A DNA stretch of 64,000 nt, taken from contig JASFXZ010000016.1 in assembly GCA_032209605.1 (NCBI GenBank), forward strand, positions 9,176,001 through 9,240,000, read 5' to 3'. The notes beneath the pieces are model-generated. The model worked only from the letters and a program-made list of their open reading frames with translations, did no database searches and was not told where the DNA came from. This DNA is from Mactromeris polynyma. Lineage: Eukaryota > Mollusca > Bivalvia > Venerida > Mactridae. The number at the start of each line of letters is the position of its first letter. Position 1 is the first letter of the stretch. Shown here piece after piece: positions 1 to 12,803 of the stretch. A program made the position numbers and the translations under genes.

Positions 1-1672
1 ATGCTGCTGCACTGATACTGTGGCTGATGCTTGTCATGCTGCTACACTGTGGCTGATGCTTGTCATGTTGCTACACTGATACTGTGGCTGATGCTTGTCA
101 TGCTGCTACACTGTGGCTGATGCTTGTCATGTTGCTACACTGATACTGTGGCTGATGCTTGTCATGCTGCTACACTGTGGCTGATGCTTGTCATGCTGCT
201 ACACTGTGGCTGATGCTTGTCATGCTGCTACACTGATACTGTGGCTGATGCTTGTCATGCTGCTACACTGTGGCTGATGCTTGTCATGTTGCTACACTGA
301 TACTGTGGCTGATGCTTGTCATGCTGCTACACTGATACTGTGGCTGATGCTTGTCATGTTGCTACACTGATACTGTGGTTGATGCTTGTCATGCTGCTAC
401 ACTGTGGCTGATGCTTGTCATGTTGCTACACTGTGGCTGATGCTTGTCATGTTGCTACACTGATACTGTGGTTGATGCTTGTCATGCTGCTACACTGTGG
501 CTGATGCTTGTCATGCTGCTACACTGTGGCTGATGCTTGTCATGTTGCTACACTGATACTGTGGTTGATGCTTGTCATGCTGCTACACTGTGGCTGATGC
601 TTGTCATGCTGCTACACTGATACTGTGGCTGATGCTTGTCATGCTGCTACACTGATACTGTGGCTGATGCTTGTCATGCTGCTACACTGATACTGTGGCT
701 GATGCTTGTCATGCTGCTACACTGTGGCTGATGCTTGTCATGCTGCTACACTGATACTGTGGCTGATGCTTGTCATGCTGCTACACTGATACTGTGGCTG
801 ATGCTTGTCATGCTGCTACACTGATACTGTGGTTGATGCTTGTCATGCTGCTACACTGATACTGTGGCTGATGCTTGTCATGCTGCTACACTGATACTGT
901 GGCTGATGCTTGTCATGCTGCTACACTGATACTGTGGCTGATGCTTGTCATGTTGCTACACTGATACTGTGGCTGATGCTTGTCATGCTGCTACACTGTG
1001 GCTGATGCTTGTCATGCTGCTACACTGATACTGTGGCTGATGCTTGTCATGCTGCTACACTGATACTGTGGCTGATGCTTGTCATGTTGCTACACTGATA
1101 CTGTGGCTGATGCTTGTCATGCTGCTACACTGATACTGTGGCTGATGCTTGTCATGCTGCTACACTGATACTGTGGCTGATGCTTGTCATGCTGCTACAC
1201 TGATACTGTGGTTGATGCTTGTCATGTTGCTACACTGATACTGTGGCTGATGCTTGTCATGTTGCTACACTGATACTGTGGCTGATGCTTGTCATGCTGC
1301 TACACTGATACTGTGGTTGATGCTTGTCATGCTGCTACACTGATACTGTGGCTGATGCTTGTCATGCTGCTACACTGATACTGTGGCTGATGATTGTCAT
1401 GCTGCTACACTGATACTGTGGCTGATGCTTGTCATGTTGCTACACTGATACTGTGGCTGATGCTTGTCATGCTGCTACACTGATACTGTGGCTGATGCTT
1501 GTCATGCTGCTACACTGATACTGTGGCTGATGCTTGTCATGCTGCTACACTGATACTGTGGCTGATGCTTGTCATGCTGCTACACTGATACTGTGGTTGA
1601 TGCTTGTCATGCTGCTACACTGATACTGTGGTTGATGCTTGTCATGCTGCTACACTGATACTGTGGCTGATG
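1..1672. repeat. minisatellite, 35-bp unit with a 29-bp variant
   Basis: The unit is CATGCTGCTACACTGATACT + GTGGCTGATGCTTGT. A short form lacks six bases (ATACTG). Short units are interspersed mostly in the first ~620 bases and rare later. Base changes include GCTGC/GTTGC and GGCTG/GGTTG. The array runs off the left edge. Confidence 0.98.
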
Positions 1673-1710
1673 CTGATAACAGAAACTTCCTACATTTTGC
1701 TCAAAATAAG

Positions 1711-3248
1711 AACAACAAGAAATATCTTTAAAAAAGATGGTCGGCGCAACTTGAAGTTTGCACATTTGTTGCTATCTGGGATTAAAATTTGTGGTTCAAC
1801 AAAAAGAATGCTTAATGTTACTACTGCCGGTCATTCAATCACACTATACTTCAGAAACCCCGAGATCACTGCGTATTAGGCTCCCTCACAGCGCTTTGAT
1901 TCCACTATCGTTACATTCACATGCTGCTGTATTACCCAGTATATTTTTATATTTGACCTTTTTAACCTTACTGCTATAACCAATGATTTAGTCGCAGTGA
2001 ACGAAATCACCGTTCGTTCCTTATACTAAATTCATTGGTCGGCACGATCACGTAACAACTGAGTTTACCCAGTATATTTTTATATCTGACCTTTTTAACC
2101 TTACTGCTATAACCAATGATTTAGTCGCAGTGAACGAAATCACCGTTCGTTCCTTATACTAAATTCATTTGTCGGCACGATCACGTAACAACTGAGTTTA
2201 CCCAGTATATTTTTATATTTGACCTTTTTAACCTTACTGCTATAACCAATGATTTAGTCGCAGTGAACGAAATCACCGTTCGTTCCTTATACTAAATACA
2301 TTGGTCGGCATGATCACGTGACAACTGAGTTTATTACTAAAATGTAGAAGGGTATTTTCCAGCGCTAAGACCAATCAAATGTGTAAACAATGTACAGCCT
2401 TTCGTGTAGAAGGAAATTTTGACTATCTAGCTAATCGGTTTTATTTCATGTCAATAAAATTTCAGCATTTACAAAAGGCAATTTTTCGTTCTTACATCGA
2501 GGATTGTACAGATACGTATTACAATATTTATTAGCGTGGCGAATTCGAGTAACAAGATGTCAAGTAACGATATGACGCATTTTAAAATATACGCAGATTC
2601 CGCATAGACAGCTGTTTAAATGAGCTTAAATCACTACACATTTACAGGCATCGGAAAATTTTTGGCATGCCAACGAAGCAATAGTCACTTACGTTCGAAT
2701 TATTTAGTTTTTCTAGCAATTTCCATAATCACAGCGGCATTTCTATGACAGTGAAAGCTGTTTATTCAGTGCGCACTCGCATAAGCTTTCTTTACGCATG
2801 TTTACTATCCTACATTTGGGTCATTAGTGAGTCATTGCAAGCGTCTCGCTGAATGTCTGTGGACGCATGTCGTCTCGTCTGTCTAAATATAGAAAATACT
2901 ACGAAGGAGACAGGATACAAATAACTCCGTATTGTGATCAGTCATAGACACAGTATAGTCTGTTTCAATATATGTAGTTCCTCGTTACTTATCGCATAAG
3001 TTGTGAACTCACCCATCCATGTTAATAAACATAGCGATTTATCTGATTAAAGCAATATAAATGTTCGCACTACTTGCTGGATAAATCTCGAAATACACTA
3101 TAGAAAATGTTGACCAATCTGCTTCAAGGTTACACATATTTTTAAGTTGAAGAGAAATTGCCTTGGTGGTTAACATCAAATTTGATTGGTTTACAAAACA
3201 CTGAATATGCAATTAGCAAAACCATGTTAGTACGGCTGCGCCGAAAAA
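1711..3248. mobile_element. repeat family copy A (interrupted)
   Basis: The two outer parts (about 1711-1876 and 2931-3248) match the copy at 58553-59200, including AAAGATGGTCGGCGCAACTT at one end and TTAGTACGGCTGCGCC at the other. Short inverted TCGGCGCA sequences sit near both ends. The middle (about 1877-2930) is absent from the 58.6-kb copy. No coding capacity seen. Confidence 0.75.
1932..2335. repeat. 133-bp tandem repeat, three copies
   Basis: TTACCCAGTATATTTTTATA begins copies at 1932, 2065 and 2198, so the period is 133 bases. Copies are almost identical. Each holds GAACGAAATCACCGTTCGTT, an imperfect hairpin (GAACG/CGTTC). It lies inside the insertion in repeat copy A. Confidence 0.95.
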
Positions 3249-3300
3249 TAATGAAATGTGAATATTTGCTTTTAGTTCTCAAAGAGTACAATGTAAGACA

Positions 3301-3522
3301 TCTTACACTCCAAGTGTATCCCTTTCCGTGTATCTTAGACTCCAAGTGTATCCCTTTCCTTGTATCTTACACTCCAAGTGTATCCCTTTCCGTGTATCTT
3401 ACACTCAAAGTGTATCCGTTTCCGTGTATCTTACACTCCAAGTGTATCCCTTTCCGTGTATCTTACACTCCAAGTGTATCCGTTTCCGTGTATCTTACAC
3501 TCCAAGTGTATCCCTTTCCGTG
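3301..3522. repeat. 32-bp minisatellite, about seven copies
   Basis: The unit is TCTTACACTCCAAGTGTATC + CCTTTCCGTGTA, with small changes. ACACT..AGTGT forms a short inverted repeat in each unit. Confidence 0.95.
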
Positions 3523-4849
3523 CTCAGATATCCCAAAGTTGTCTGCAATCTATTTTCAGTTGATAGTTATTACCTCTCCCCTCTTGGAGGCATAATTCAT
3601 AAAATTTTACCATTAAAACCTGTTCTAAACCTACGGTATATTCTAAGACCTTTAAAATGACTTTCTTTCAACCCATCTGTTCTTTTAGAATACCAGTAGT
3701 ATTAACAATGGTCTTTGAAGACGAGTTTTCATGTGCAGAACTTCTCCTAAAATTGGTGGTGTGTTGATATTTTCTCTGGATATGAATGGCATTGTTGGTT
3801 TATGAATTTTGGGATTTTTCTTTATCCAATGATCTGTTTAAATAAACTCTTTCATAAATGTGGGCTATGAGACGGACCAAAAGTAGGAAAGTTGACAAAA
3901 GCATGCAATGAAAGTGCAGTTGAATTGCAGTCATTTGAAAGGCTGATGGAACTCAGTTAATGATCAGTACAAAAAGGTCACCACAAAATCTCCCAATGTT
4001 TGTTGCGTAAATTCAATGTGACCATTTGAAAATTGGTTCATTACTAAAGTGCCTGCTGGAAAAGGAAATCAAGTCACATGATTAATGTGAGCGCAGATAC
4101 AAGTTGGTCAGGTCCGACTCACATTGTAAACAGTTGTTCTTGCCTTAGGGCTGTTAGCGTGTGTGTTTGAACCAGTCATGTTTTAATTTAATAGTATAGT
4201 TGAATATATATCACAATGTGTTACTAATATGACATCACCTGTAAACAAAGTGAATACCATGCTGGGCCATCAGCACAGCTTTTTATGACTAGATTGTACA
4301 AAAAAGCAGTCAATCAAAAGATGCGATGGTCCCATGAAATTTCAAGTGACTTGACTTTGTCCTGGTAGTAGTCCTCCCCGGCTTGGTTCTGGAAGAAGGC
4401 CCCCCCCCCCCCCCCAATTTGACATTCAGTTGTTTAGACTGCATGACTGCTTGGTGGAGCTGTAAAGATTTGAATCTTGAGTAGATTTCTACTTGACATC
4501 ATTTTAGCCACATCTTCCAGACTGCTATCACATTGCGACAATCTAGTATGTGAAATATTAATGATGTTTATCAGAGGTGAAGGCAGTGGAGTATTATTTT
4601 CAATCTTATTATTTCTATCTTGACAAACAACACGTCATGTAATAAATGAGAGGAAAGAAGATATTTCTAGGATAAAAGATCACTTGGCTATGATGAGACA
4701 TTGTCACTGAAGATGACAATAAATAATCCACTATATGTCTCTCCCGAGACAAACTCTGTAGATATATATAAGATGAATTCCTTCCTTACTTCATGTGTCT
4801 CCGCAGTAATTTATTCAGTTTCTTGTTTTTGTCAGCCATACGTTAAGTA
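3523..4849. other. no gene seen; AT-rich DNA with a poly-C run
   Basis: No exon-like signal found on either strand. There is a run of about 16 C near 4401-4416, the kind of site prone to slippage or assembly error. Confidence 0.6.
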
Positions 4850-5541
4850 TCTTGTGATACACCATACTTACTATTCATTTATTCAGACAATGGCTTGTGA
4901 TACACCATACTTAGTATTCGTTTATTCAGACAATGGCTTGTGATACACCATACGTAGTATTAATTTATTCAGACAATGGCTTGTGATACACCATACTTAG
5001 TATTCGTTTATTCAGACAATGGCTTGTGATACACCATACGTAGTATTCATTTATTCAGACAATGGCTTGTGATACACCATACTTAGTATTCATTTATTCA
5101 GACATTGGCTTGTGATACACCATACTTAGTATTCATTTATTCAGACAATGGCTTGTGATACACCATACTTAGTATTCGTTTATTCAGACATTGGCTTGTG
5201 ATACACCATACTTAGTATTCGTTTATTCAGACATTGGCTTGTGATACACCATACTTAGTATTCGTTTATTCAGACAATGGCTTGTGATACACCATACTTA
5301 GTATTCATTTATTCAGACAATGGCTTGTGATACACCATACTTAGTATTCATTTATTCAGACAATGGCTTGTGATACACCATACTTAGTATTCGTTTATTC
5401 AGACATTGGCTTGTGATACACCATACTTAGTATTCGTTTATTCAGACAATGGCTTGTGATACACCATACTTAGTATTCGTTTATTCAGACATTGGCTTGT
5501 GATACACCATACTTAGTATTCGTTTATTCAGACAATGGCTT
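4850..5541. repeat. 43-bp minisatellite, about 16 copies
   Basis: The unit is GACAATGGCTTGTGATACAC + CATACTTAGTATTCGTTTATTCA (written in two parts), with variants ATTGG/AATGG, CGTAG/CTTAG and TTCAT/TTCGT. The variants alternate in blocks. Confidence 0.96.
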
Positions 5542-6446
5542 GCGCATTGTTATTTAGTTTTATGAATGTTTTTTTTATGGAGTTCCAGAATTTTTGGTGT
5601 TCCTGATCCTGGCAAATAGTTGTAAACAGATCCTGAACACTTAAGCTTATATTTGCTTAACGGAACGGATCAGACAGGCTTTACAACATCCGTTACTGTT
5701 TACACAATGCGATCTTCTTACGCGCACCGATTGTCTGCATATTCACTTTTCTTTCGGTCATTTAAACTTCTATTGTGTCGTCAAAAAGGCATTTCAGGAG
5801 TGAATGTTAAAGTTAATCATAATTTTTAAATGTTATTTATCGAAATACGCCAAAAATTTGCCCATTTCTGTTTGTTTGTTAACTTTCATTTTGAAACTAG
5901 CGGTCCTATAGCCACATGAAATCCTGTCAGAAAATGGAAAAAAAGGTTCTTTTCTTGGGAAAAGTTGTCAGAATGGACGTTTGTGGAAAAAAAATCTTTT
6001 TCAAGTTCAATGTACGATTCAACTCAATATCTTAATATTTCGAGACTTGTCAATGGAATTATTTTGACAACCCTCAATTCTGCAATTTTGCGTGTTACTC
6101 CACTTGAATTTACAATGTGTAAAATATGAATGATACTGAACTAAAGATAAAAATAGATACTTAATTTGCTTCCCAAGTCACATTTTGTGTATGAATGCAT
6201 GTATGCAAAATGTGATAGGTAATTACTGTATTTTTACTTGACCTAACAAACGTAGTTTTTAACAACATGTTTTCAGTCTGACAAGTTTGCATTCGGTCTG
6301 ACAAGTTTTCCAAGGTTGTCAGACCAAAATTCTGACAAGTCTTGGAAGTCATTCGCCATGACTGGCATTATCAATTACTTTAACAATATTCACGTTGGTT
6401 AACTGATGAAATTGTCGATAATTAAGTGTGAATTCCTATTGTCTCT
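5542..6446. other. no gene seen; AT-rich spacer
   Basis: A short repeated phrase TCTGACAAGTTT/TCTGACAAGTCT occurs at about 6278-6340. Nothing else recognised. Confidence 0.5.
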
Positions 6447-8442
6447 GTAATTTGGTCTTGTTGTAGTGGCTCTGGGTCAATGGTCTCTGGCAAATACTAC
6501 AAGATGGCTGTAATGTGGTCTTGTTGTAGTGGCACTGGGCCAATGGTCTCTGGCAAATACTACAAGATGGCTGTAATGTGGTCTTGTTGTAGTGGCTCTG
6601 GGTCAATGGTCTCTGGCAAATACTACAAGATGGCTGTAATGTGGTCTTGTTGTAGTGGCTCTGGGCCAATGGTCTCTGGCAAATACTACAAGATGGCTGT
6701 AATGTGGTCTTGTTGTAGTGGCTCTGGGTCAATGGTCTCTGTCAAATACTACAAGATGGCTGTAATTTGGTCTTGTTGTAGTGGCACTGGTGGTCTCTGT
6801 CAAATACTACAAGATGGCTGTAATGTGGTCTTGTTGTAGTGGCACTGGTGGTCTCTGGCAAATACTACAAGATGGCTGTAATGTGGTCTTGTTGTAGTGG
6901 CACTGGTGGTCTCTGTCAAATACTACAAGATGGCTGTAATGTGGTCTTGTTGTAGTGGCTCTGGGTCAATGGTCTCTGGCAAATACTACAAGATGGCTGT
7001 AATGTGGTCTTGTTGTAGTGGCTCTGGGTCAATGGTCTCTGTCAAATACTACAAGATGGCTGTAATGTGGTCTTGTTGTAGTGGCTCTGGGTCAATGGTC
7101 TCTGGCAAATACTACAAGATGGCTGTAATGTGGTCTTGTTGTAGTGGCTCTGGGCCAATGGTCTCTGGCAAATACTACAAGATGGCTGTAATGTGGTCTT
7201 GTTGTAGTGGCTCTGGGTCAATGGTCTCTGTCAAATACTACAAGATGGCTGTAATGTGGTCTTGTTGTAGTGGCTCTGGGTCAATGGTCTCTGTCAAATA
7301 CTACAAGATGGCTGTAATGTGGTCTTGTTGTAGTGGCTCTGGGTCAATGGTCTCTGTCAAATACTACAAGATGGCTGTAATGTGGTCTTGTTGTAGTGGC
7401 ACTGGGCCAATGGTCTCTGTCAAATACTACAAGATGGCTGTAATGTGGTCTTGTTGTAGTGGCTCTGGGTCAATGGTCTCTGTCAAATACTACAAGATGG
7501 CTGTAATGTGGTCTTGTTGTAATGGCACTGGGCCAATGGTCTCTGGCAAATACTACAATATGGCTGTAATGTGGTCTTGTTGTAGTGGCTCTGGGCCAAT
7601 GGTCTCTGGCAAATACTACAAGATGGCTGTAATGTGGTCTTGTTGTAGTGGCACTGGGCCAATGGTCTCTGTCAAATACTACAAGATGGCTGTAATGTGG
7701 TCTTGTTGTAGTGGCACTGGGCCAATGGTCTCTGTCAAATACTACAAGATGGCTGTAATGTGGTCTTGTTGTAGTGGCACTGGTGGTCTCTGGCAAATAC
7801 TACAATATGGCTGTAATGTGGTCTTGTTGTAGTGGCTCTGGGTCAATGGTCTCTGTCAAATACTACAAGATGGCTGTAATGTGGTCTTGTTGTAGTGGCT
7901 CTGGGTCAATGGTCTCTGTCAAATACTACAATATGGCTGTAATGTGGTCTTGTTGTAGTGGCTCTGGGTCAATGGTCTCTGTCAAATACTACAAGATGGC
8001 TGTAATGTGGTCTTGTTGTAGTGGCACTGGGTCAATGGTCTCTGGCAAATACTACAATATGGCTGTAATGTGGTCTTGTTGTAGTGGCTCTGGGCCAATG
8101 GTCTCTGTCAAATACTACAAGATGGCTGTAATGTGGTCTTGTTGTAGTGGCTCTGGGTCAATGGTCTCTGGCAAATACTACAAGATGGCTGTAATGTGGT
8201 CTTGTTGTAGTGGCTCTGGGCCAATGGTCTCTGTCAAATACTACAAGATGGCTGTAATGTGGTCTTGTTGTAGTGGCTCTGGGTCAATGGTCTCTGGCAA
8301 ATACTACAATATGGCTGTAATGTGGTCTTGTTGTAGTGGCACTGGGCCAATGGTCTCTGTCAAATACTACAAGATGGCTGTAATGTGGTCTTGTTGTAAT
8401 GGCACTGGGCCAATGGTCTCTGGCAAATACTACAAGATGGCC
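6447..8442. repeat. 63-bp minisatellite (57-bp variant), about 32 copies
   Basis: The unit is GTAATGTGGTCTTGTTGTAG + TGGCTCTGGGTCAATGGTCT + CTGGCAAATACTACAAGATG + GCT. A few units lack six bases (GGTCAA or GGCCAA). Variable sites: GGC/GTC before AAATAC, CTCTGG/CACTGG, GGTCA/GGCCA, AAGATG/AATATG. Because 63 is a multiple of three and the unit has no stop, long ORFs appear in both directions. They are not genes. Confidence 0.98.
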
Positions 8443-11364
8443 TTCCAAATAAAGGCCAAATTGTGAGAGGCACATAATTATAAACTTAACTGATAATAAA
8501 CATTATATCACTGACTGAAAAGTGGCTGCTAAATATTCCAGAAACGTCAGTTATACATGTGAGAATGGGGTGAATCTGTTTGTTAGTGATAATTAGATAA
8601 TAATTAACTTCTTATGTAGAATCATTGCAAGCAAAAATATTTTATGGTTATACAAGGCTTGACATGAGATACTTAAACATTATACCAGCATTTAAAATCA
8701 ATGTGCTTATTTCTCAGTACTTGGTGAGTGACCTATGAACACCAAGTGTTGTTAATTGCGATGTTTTTGACATTATTGGTGCTGTTGGTACTGCATGTCC
8801 CACACAGACATTGAATCCATTTCACTCACACAATGATAGGTTTTATGTACCACTGTTATAACTTCTCCCTTTACCAATTTCTGTTAAACTATAGTTTCAC
8901 CAAGACTGTCCATATTGTAAAGGCATTGGCATACCTAACAGCTTGAGACAAGTCATCATAGGCGGCTTGCCTATATATTGCTGTGTTATGGTGAAAAGCG
9001 TATTAAAACTTAACTGGAGTTATAGAAAGTTTTAATAAGCATAATAATATAGAGTTATGTGACACCCAACTCGGAATTTTACTGCAATAGTCATGCAAGC
9101 ACTTAAATATAACTCACGGCTACAATTCCATCATACTAACCTTTGATATATAAAGTAGGAGCATGATTATGTTGGGGGTGTGGTTATAAAAATGTTATGT
9201 TTTCTTTCTCTAAGTTGAAACCATTGGTGTATTTCATGTGTCACTTCATATTCTGGGTGTGGTTCAAAGTTATTGGTACAGTAAAGATCTAGGGAAGTTT
9301 AGTGATATGGAAGGGTAGAGTGCCTGGCTTCTGATATGAAGGTGGTGAGTTTGTATACTGCCTGAGGCAAGGTTGAACAAGAATTTCACAGCCCCTGATC
9401 AAGTCACAAGTACTGGTCAGTTGTTTCACATACAATGTATAATGACAAGGATCAAACACCAACAATATATTGCAACATAATTAATTTTTGGCACAAATAA
9501 ACTTGGTAAAGAAGCAATTACAATGGTTTAAATATGAACCATTGATTAAACTTAAATAAATAATGGAGCAACTGCTATTCTGACATTACTCTTGCATGTT
9601 TAGAGATATTTGTATAAAAATGGCCATAAATAATGAATCAAATGGTAGAAAATAGATACACAAGGATCTCAATCTGTCTCCATGTGGTCCATCAATTACA
9701 TGTTATTGTCTTCTATCTATTGCAGTGTATCAAATATTCATAACTCTAAATGGTTTATTACAAAAACAAATAACCACATTGTCATATACTGAATGACACT
9801 TTGTCATATACTGAATATTCATATTCAAATTATTCAAAACTCGTTTTGTTGCCATCTCTTGCTCGTCTTAAAGACAAAGGAGTCAAAATGGTGAATTTAG
9901 TGTATTGGTGTATAATGGTAATGCCTAATTTAAATATAATTACTTTCATCTTCTGTTTCCAATCGTGCATTGAATGATCGTTGTTTGTTTTGAAATTATG
10001 TATTGAGAATATAACTTGGAGGCAGTTCTGCAAATCTTCACAAATCAAAAATTGAACACAAGCAGTAGTAAAAGGAAATAGGAAGCAGTCATAGAAAGTG
10101 ATTATTGTAGGTTGTATGAACTTGCTTCACAATCTGGGTAAATTCACAATGTAAGGATTTATATATGACCATCCTACTGTCTACAAATATTCTGTACAGT
10201 TGGGATCACAGAAGAGATTGGCAACTGTCAGTTCGGCGTATGCTAAATACGTAACTCAATCTGAAACTGGCAGCCGCACAAATTGTCTGCATTACGTGAA
10301 AAAAAAGTGTTCTGTTTTTACCATGACAACACATATCATGTGTATAATTGCTCTCTTATGTATGCAGAACTGTGATAAATTGTTCCTTATTATGTCTGAA
10401 TGTATTTCATTCATGACAAGTCTTGATATCATTTTTATGTCTGTATAAATCTTTCCTAGATTTACCTTTATCTTGTTATTTGTCTTGATGCTGTCAGAAA
10501 CAAATTGATCTTTGTTCATTGACAGCTTTGTCTAGGAACCGGCTAATGGAAGAGAAAATATTAATGAATAGATAAATATATTACATGGCAGTAAATCATC
10601 TTTCGAGTCAAACTGAAAGTTGACGGGAATGAAAATAATTTCTTAGAAAGAATTGTAATACATGTATTTTTACCTTCAGGTCCTAAACCTTTTCATAGGA
10701 GTTCAGTCGGACTCAATTTTTCATTTTTTCATAACAATATGTTCTAGAAATATGAAATATTTTGGTAAATATAAAAAATATTGATTATATCTGTTGTGAC
10801 GATTGATGACAATTTAAGTGTTTAAAATTTACCATTAATTTCAAATAACATATTTGGCACTAAACTGTTGTATCTAACATTTGGTAATCCACAGTTACAT
10901 AATAGGTAAATGCAAAACCCTTAATTGACTGGCAACCGGATATAATGTAATATGTGCTTCACAATTGTTAATCATTTGGCTGCTTCCTGTCAGCAAATAC
11001 TGTTTTGATAACTACTACACATGGAGAATAGCCATGGAGTATGCTTGATGTCTTAATGGTAATGTTCTGTTTGTCATTGACTTGCTAATTCATTGCACAC
11101 ATTTCTGAGTGCTTACCAAGTCACTCATAGGAGCAGTTGTATAACTGCATCCATTTGTTATTAAGCCACATCTCTGCAAGGCAGCTTTAATACTGATGTA
11201 ATGTGTGCGACGTGTGACATTGTATAAGCCACAGAATCGATAAAAGTGCATTATAACCATATTAAGTTCCCTGTGAGTCTATTGCAGATTGCTTGAATAA
11301 TTTATTTGTAGTTGATATGGTTCATTATTACCATTACCTGTAATTTGCTGGAAATTAACCTTTG
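8443..11364. other. 2.9 kb without a recognisable gene
   Basis: AT-rich sequence with only short unrelated ORFs. I saw no convincing exon, RNA gene or repeat structure. Confidence 0.55.
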
Positions 11365-11672
11365 ATTACAGCAGACCAATTCTCTGATAACATTTCAGAT
11401 ACATATTTATTACAGCAGACCAATTCTCTGATAACATTTCAGATACATATTTATTACAGCAGACCAATTCTCTGATAACATTTCAGATACATATTTATTA
11501 CAGCAGACCAATTCTCTGATAACATTTCAGATACATATTTATTACAGCAGACCAATTCTCTGATAACATTTCAGATACATATTTATTACAGCAGACCAAT
11601 TCTCTGATAACATTTCAGATACATATTTATTACAGCAGACCAATTCTCTGATAACATTTCAGATACATATTT
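11365..11672. repeat. 44-bp minisatellite, seven identical copies
   Basis: The unit is ATTACAGCAGACCAATTCTC + TGATAACATTTCAGATACAT + ATTT. The copies appear identical to one another, so the array is young or homogenised. TCTGA.......TCAGA is an inverted repeat in each unit. Confidence 0.98.
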
Positions 11673-12375
11673 ATTAACAAAAAATTGTTTACCTACCCCC
11701 TAAATTTTATGCCAAACAAACAAATGTTCAAGGATGGCACAATACAAAATGTTGGATTCTTTCATAATATACAATTGATAGGGCCCAGTTAAGTTAAATG
11801 GTGGAAACAAGGAATGGCCACGGTCCATGCTGTCAAATGTAAGATTCAAATGTCTTCTATGTGTCCATGTTTTTCCCAAGTATTGTTTTCTGTTTAACTA
11901 ATCGTTTAGCTAGATTTTTCACATGTAGTTAAGTTCAAGAGATAAATTGTTACTGACAGGAGACAATTGTGTCAATAATTTGATCATGTTCTGCCCTCTG
12001 TGCTATAACTGATGAGGACGTGTCTAATTCCTAGCACGAATCAGCAGTTATGGTTGTCTTCTTCAATTTATCTGCTTTGGCAAGTAATGTCATACATTTG
12101 TCAATAAGAATATATAATCATTGTTAAACATGAGTTGCTTAAATATCGTAATGTCATATTTGGTTCAGTGATGTGTTTAAAATTGTTTTCCATAACTATT
12201 TGTGACAGTCAGTTGACCGGTAAAGAGAGCTCGAGGGTTTTTAACTGGTATTAAATGGTGTTACACATTGTTCTTCATAGACCATGGTAACAACTTTATG
12301 TATAAATAAGAGATTATATTATCTTTAGCCCAAACATGTTTTGGAACAGTCACCACATTTATGGCATGCCAATGG

Positions 12376-12762
12376 ATGAAACTCTGTCCTCAAGCTGGCA
12401 GTACTTCACACAGTGTAAATGAAACTCTGTCCTCAAGCTGGCAGTACTTCACACAGTGTAAATGAAACTCTGTCCTCAAGCTGGCAGTACTTCACACAGT
12501 GTAAATGAAACTCTGTCCTCAAGCTGGCAGTACTTCACACAGTGTAAATGAAACTCTGTCCTCAAGCTGGCAGTACTTCACACAGTGTAAATGAAACTCT
12601 GTCCTCGAGCTGGCAGTACTTCACACAGTGTAAATGAAACTCTGTCCTCAAGCTGGCAGTACTTCACACAGTGTAAATGAAACTCTGTCCTCAAGCTGGC
12701 AGTACTTCACACAGTGTAAATGAAACTCTGTCCTCAAGCTGGCAGTACTTCACACAGTGTAA
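12376..12762. repeat. 43-bp minisatellite, nine nearly identical copies
   Basis: The unit is ATGAAACTCTGTCCTCAAGC + TGGCAGTACTTCACACAGTG + TAA. A single A-to-G change (CTCGAGC) is seen in one unit. ACACAGTGT is a small palindrome. Confidence 0.98.
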
Positions 12763-12803
12763 TCAGCTTAATGTATAAAGTGAAAACATGCTTAGTTGAA
12801 CAG

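Noticed and set aside
6480..8466. Repetitive proteins with MVSGKYYKMAVMWSCC-type repeats
   Set aside because: 63-bp minisatellite; no start context, splice sites or non-repeat domain.
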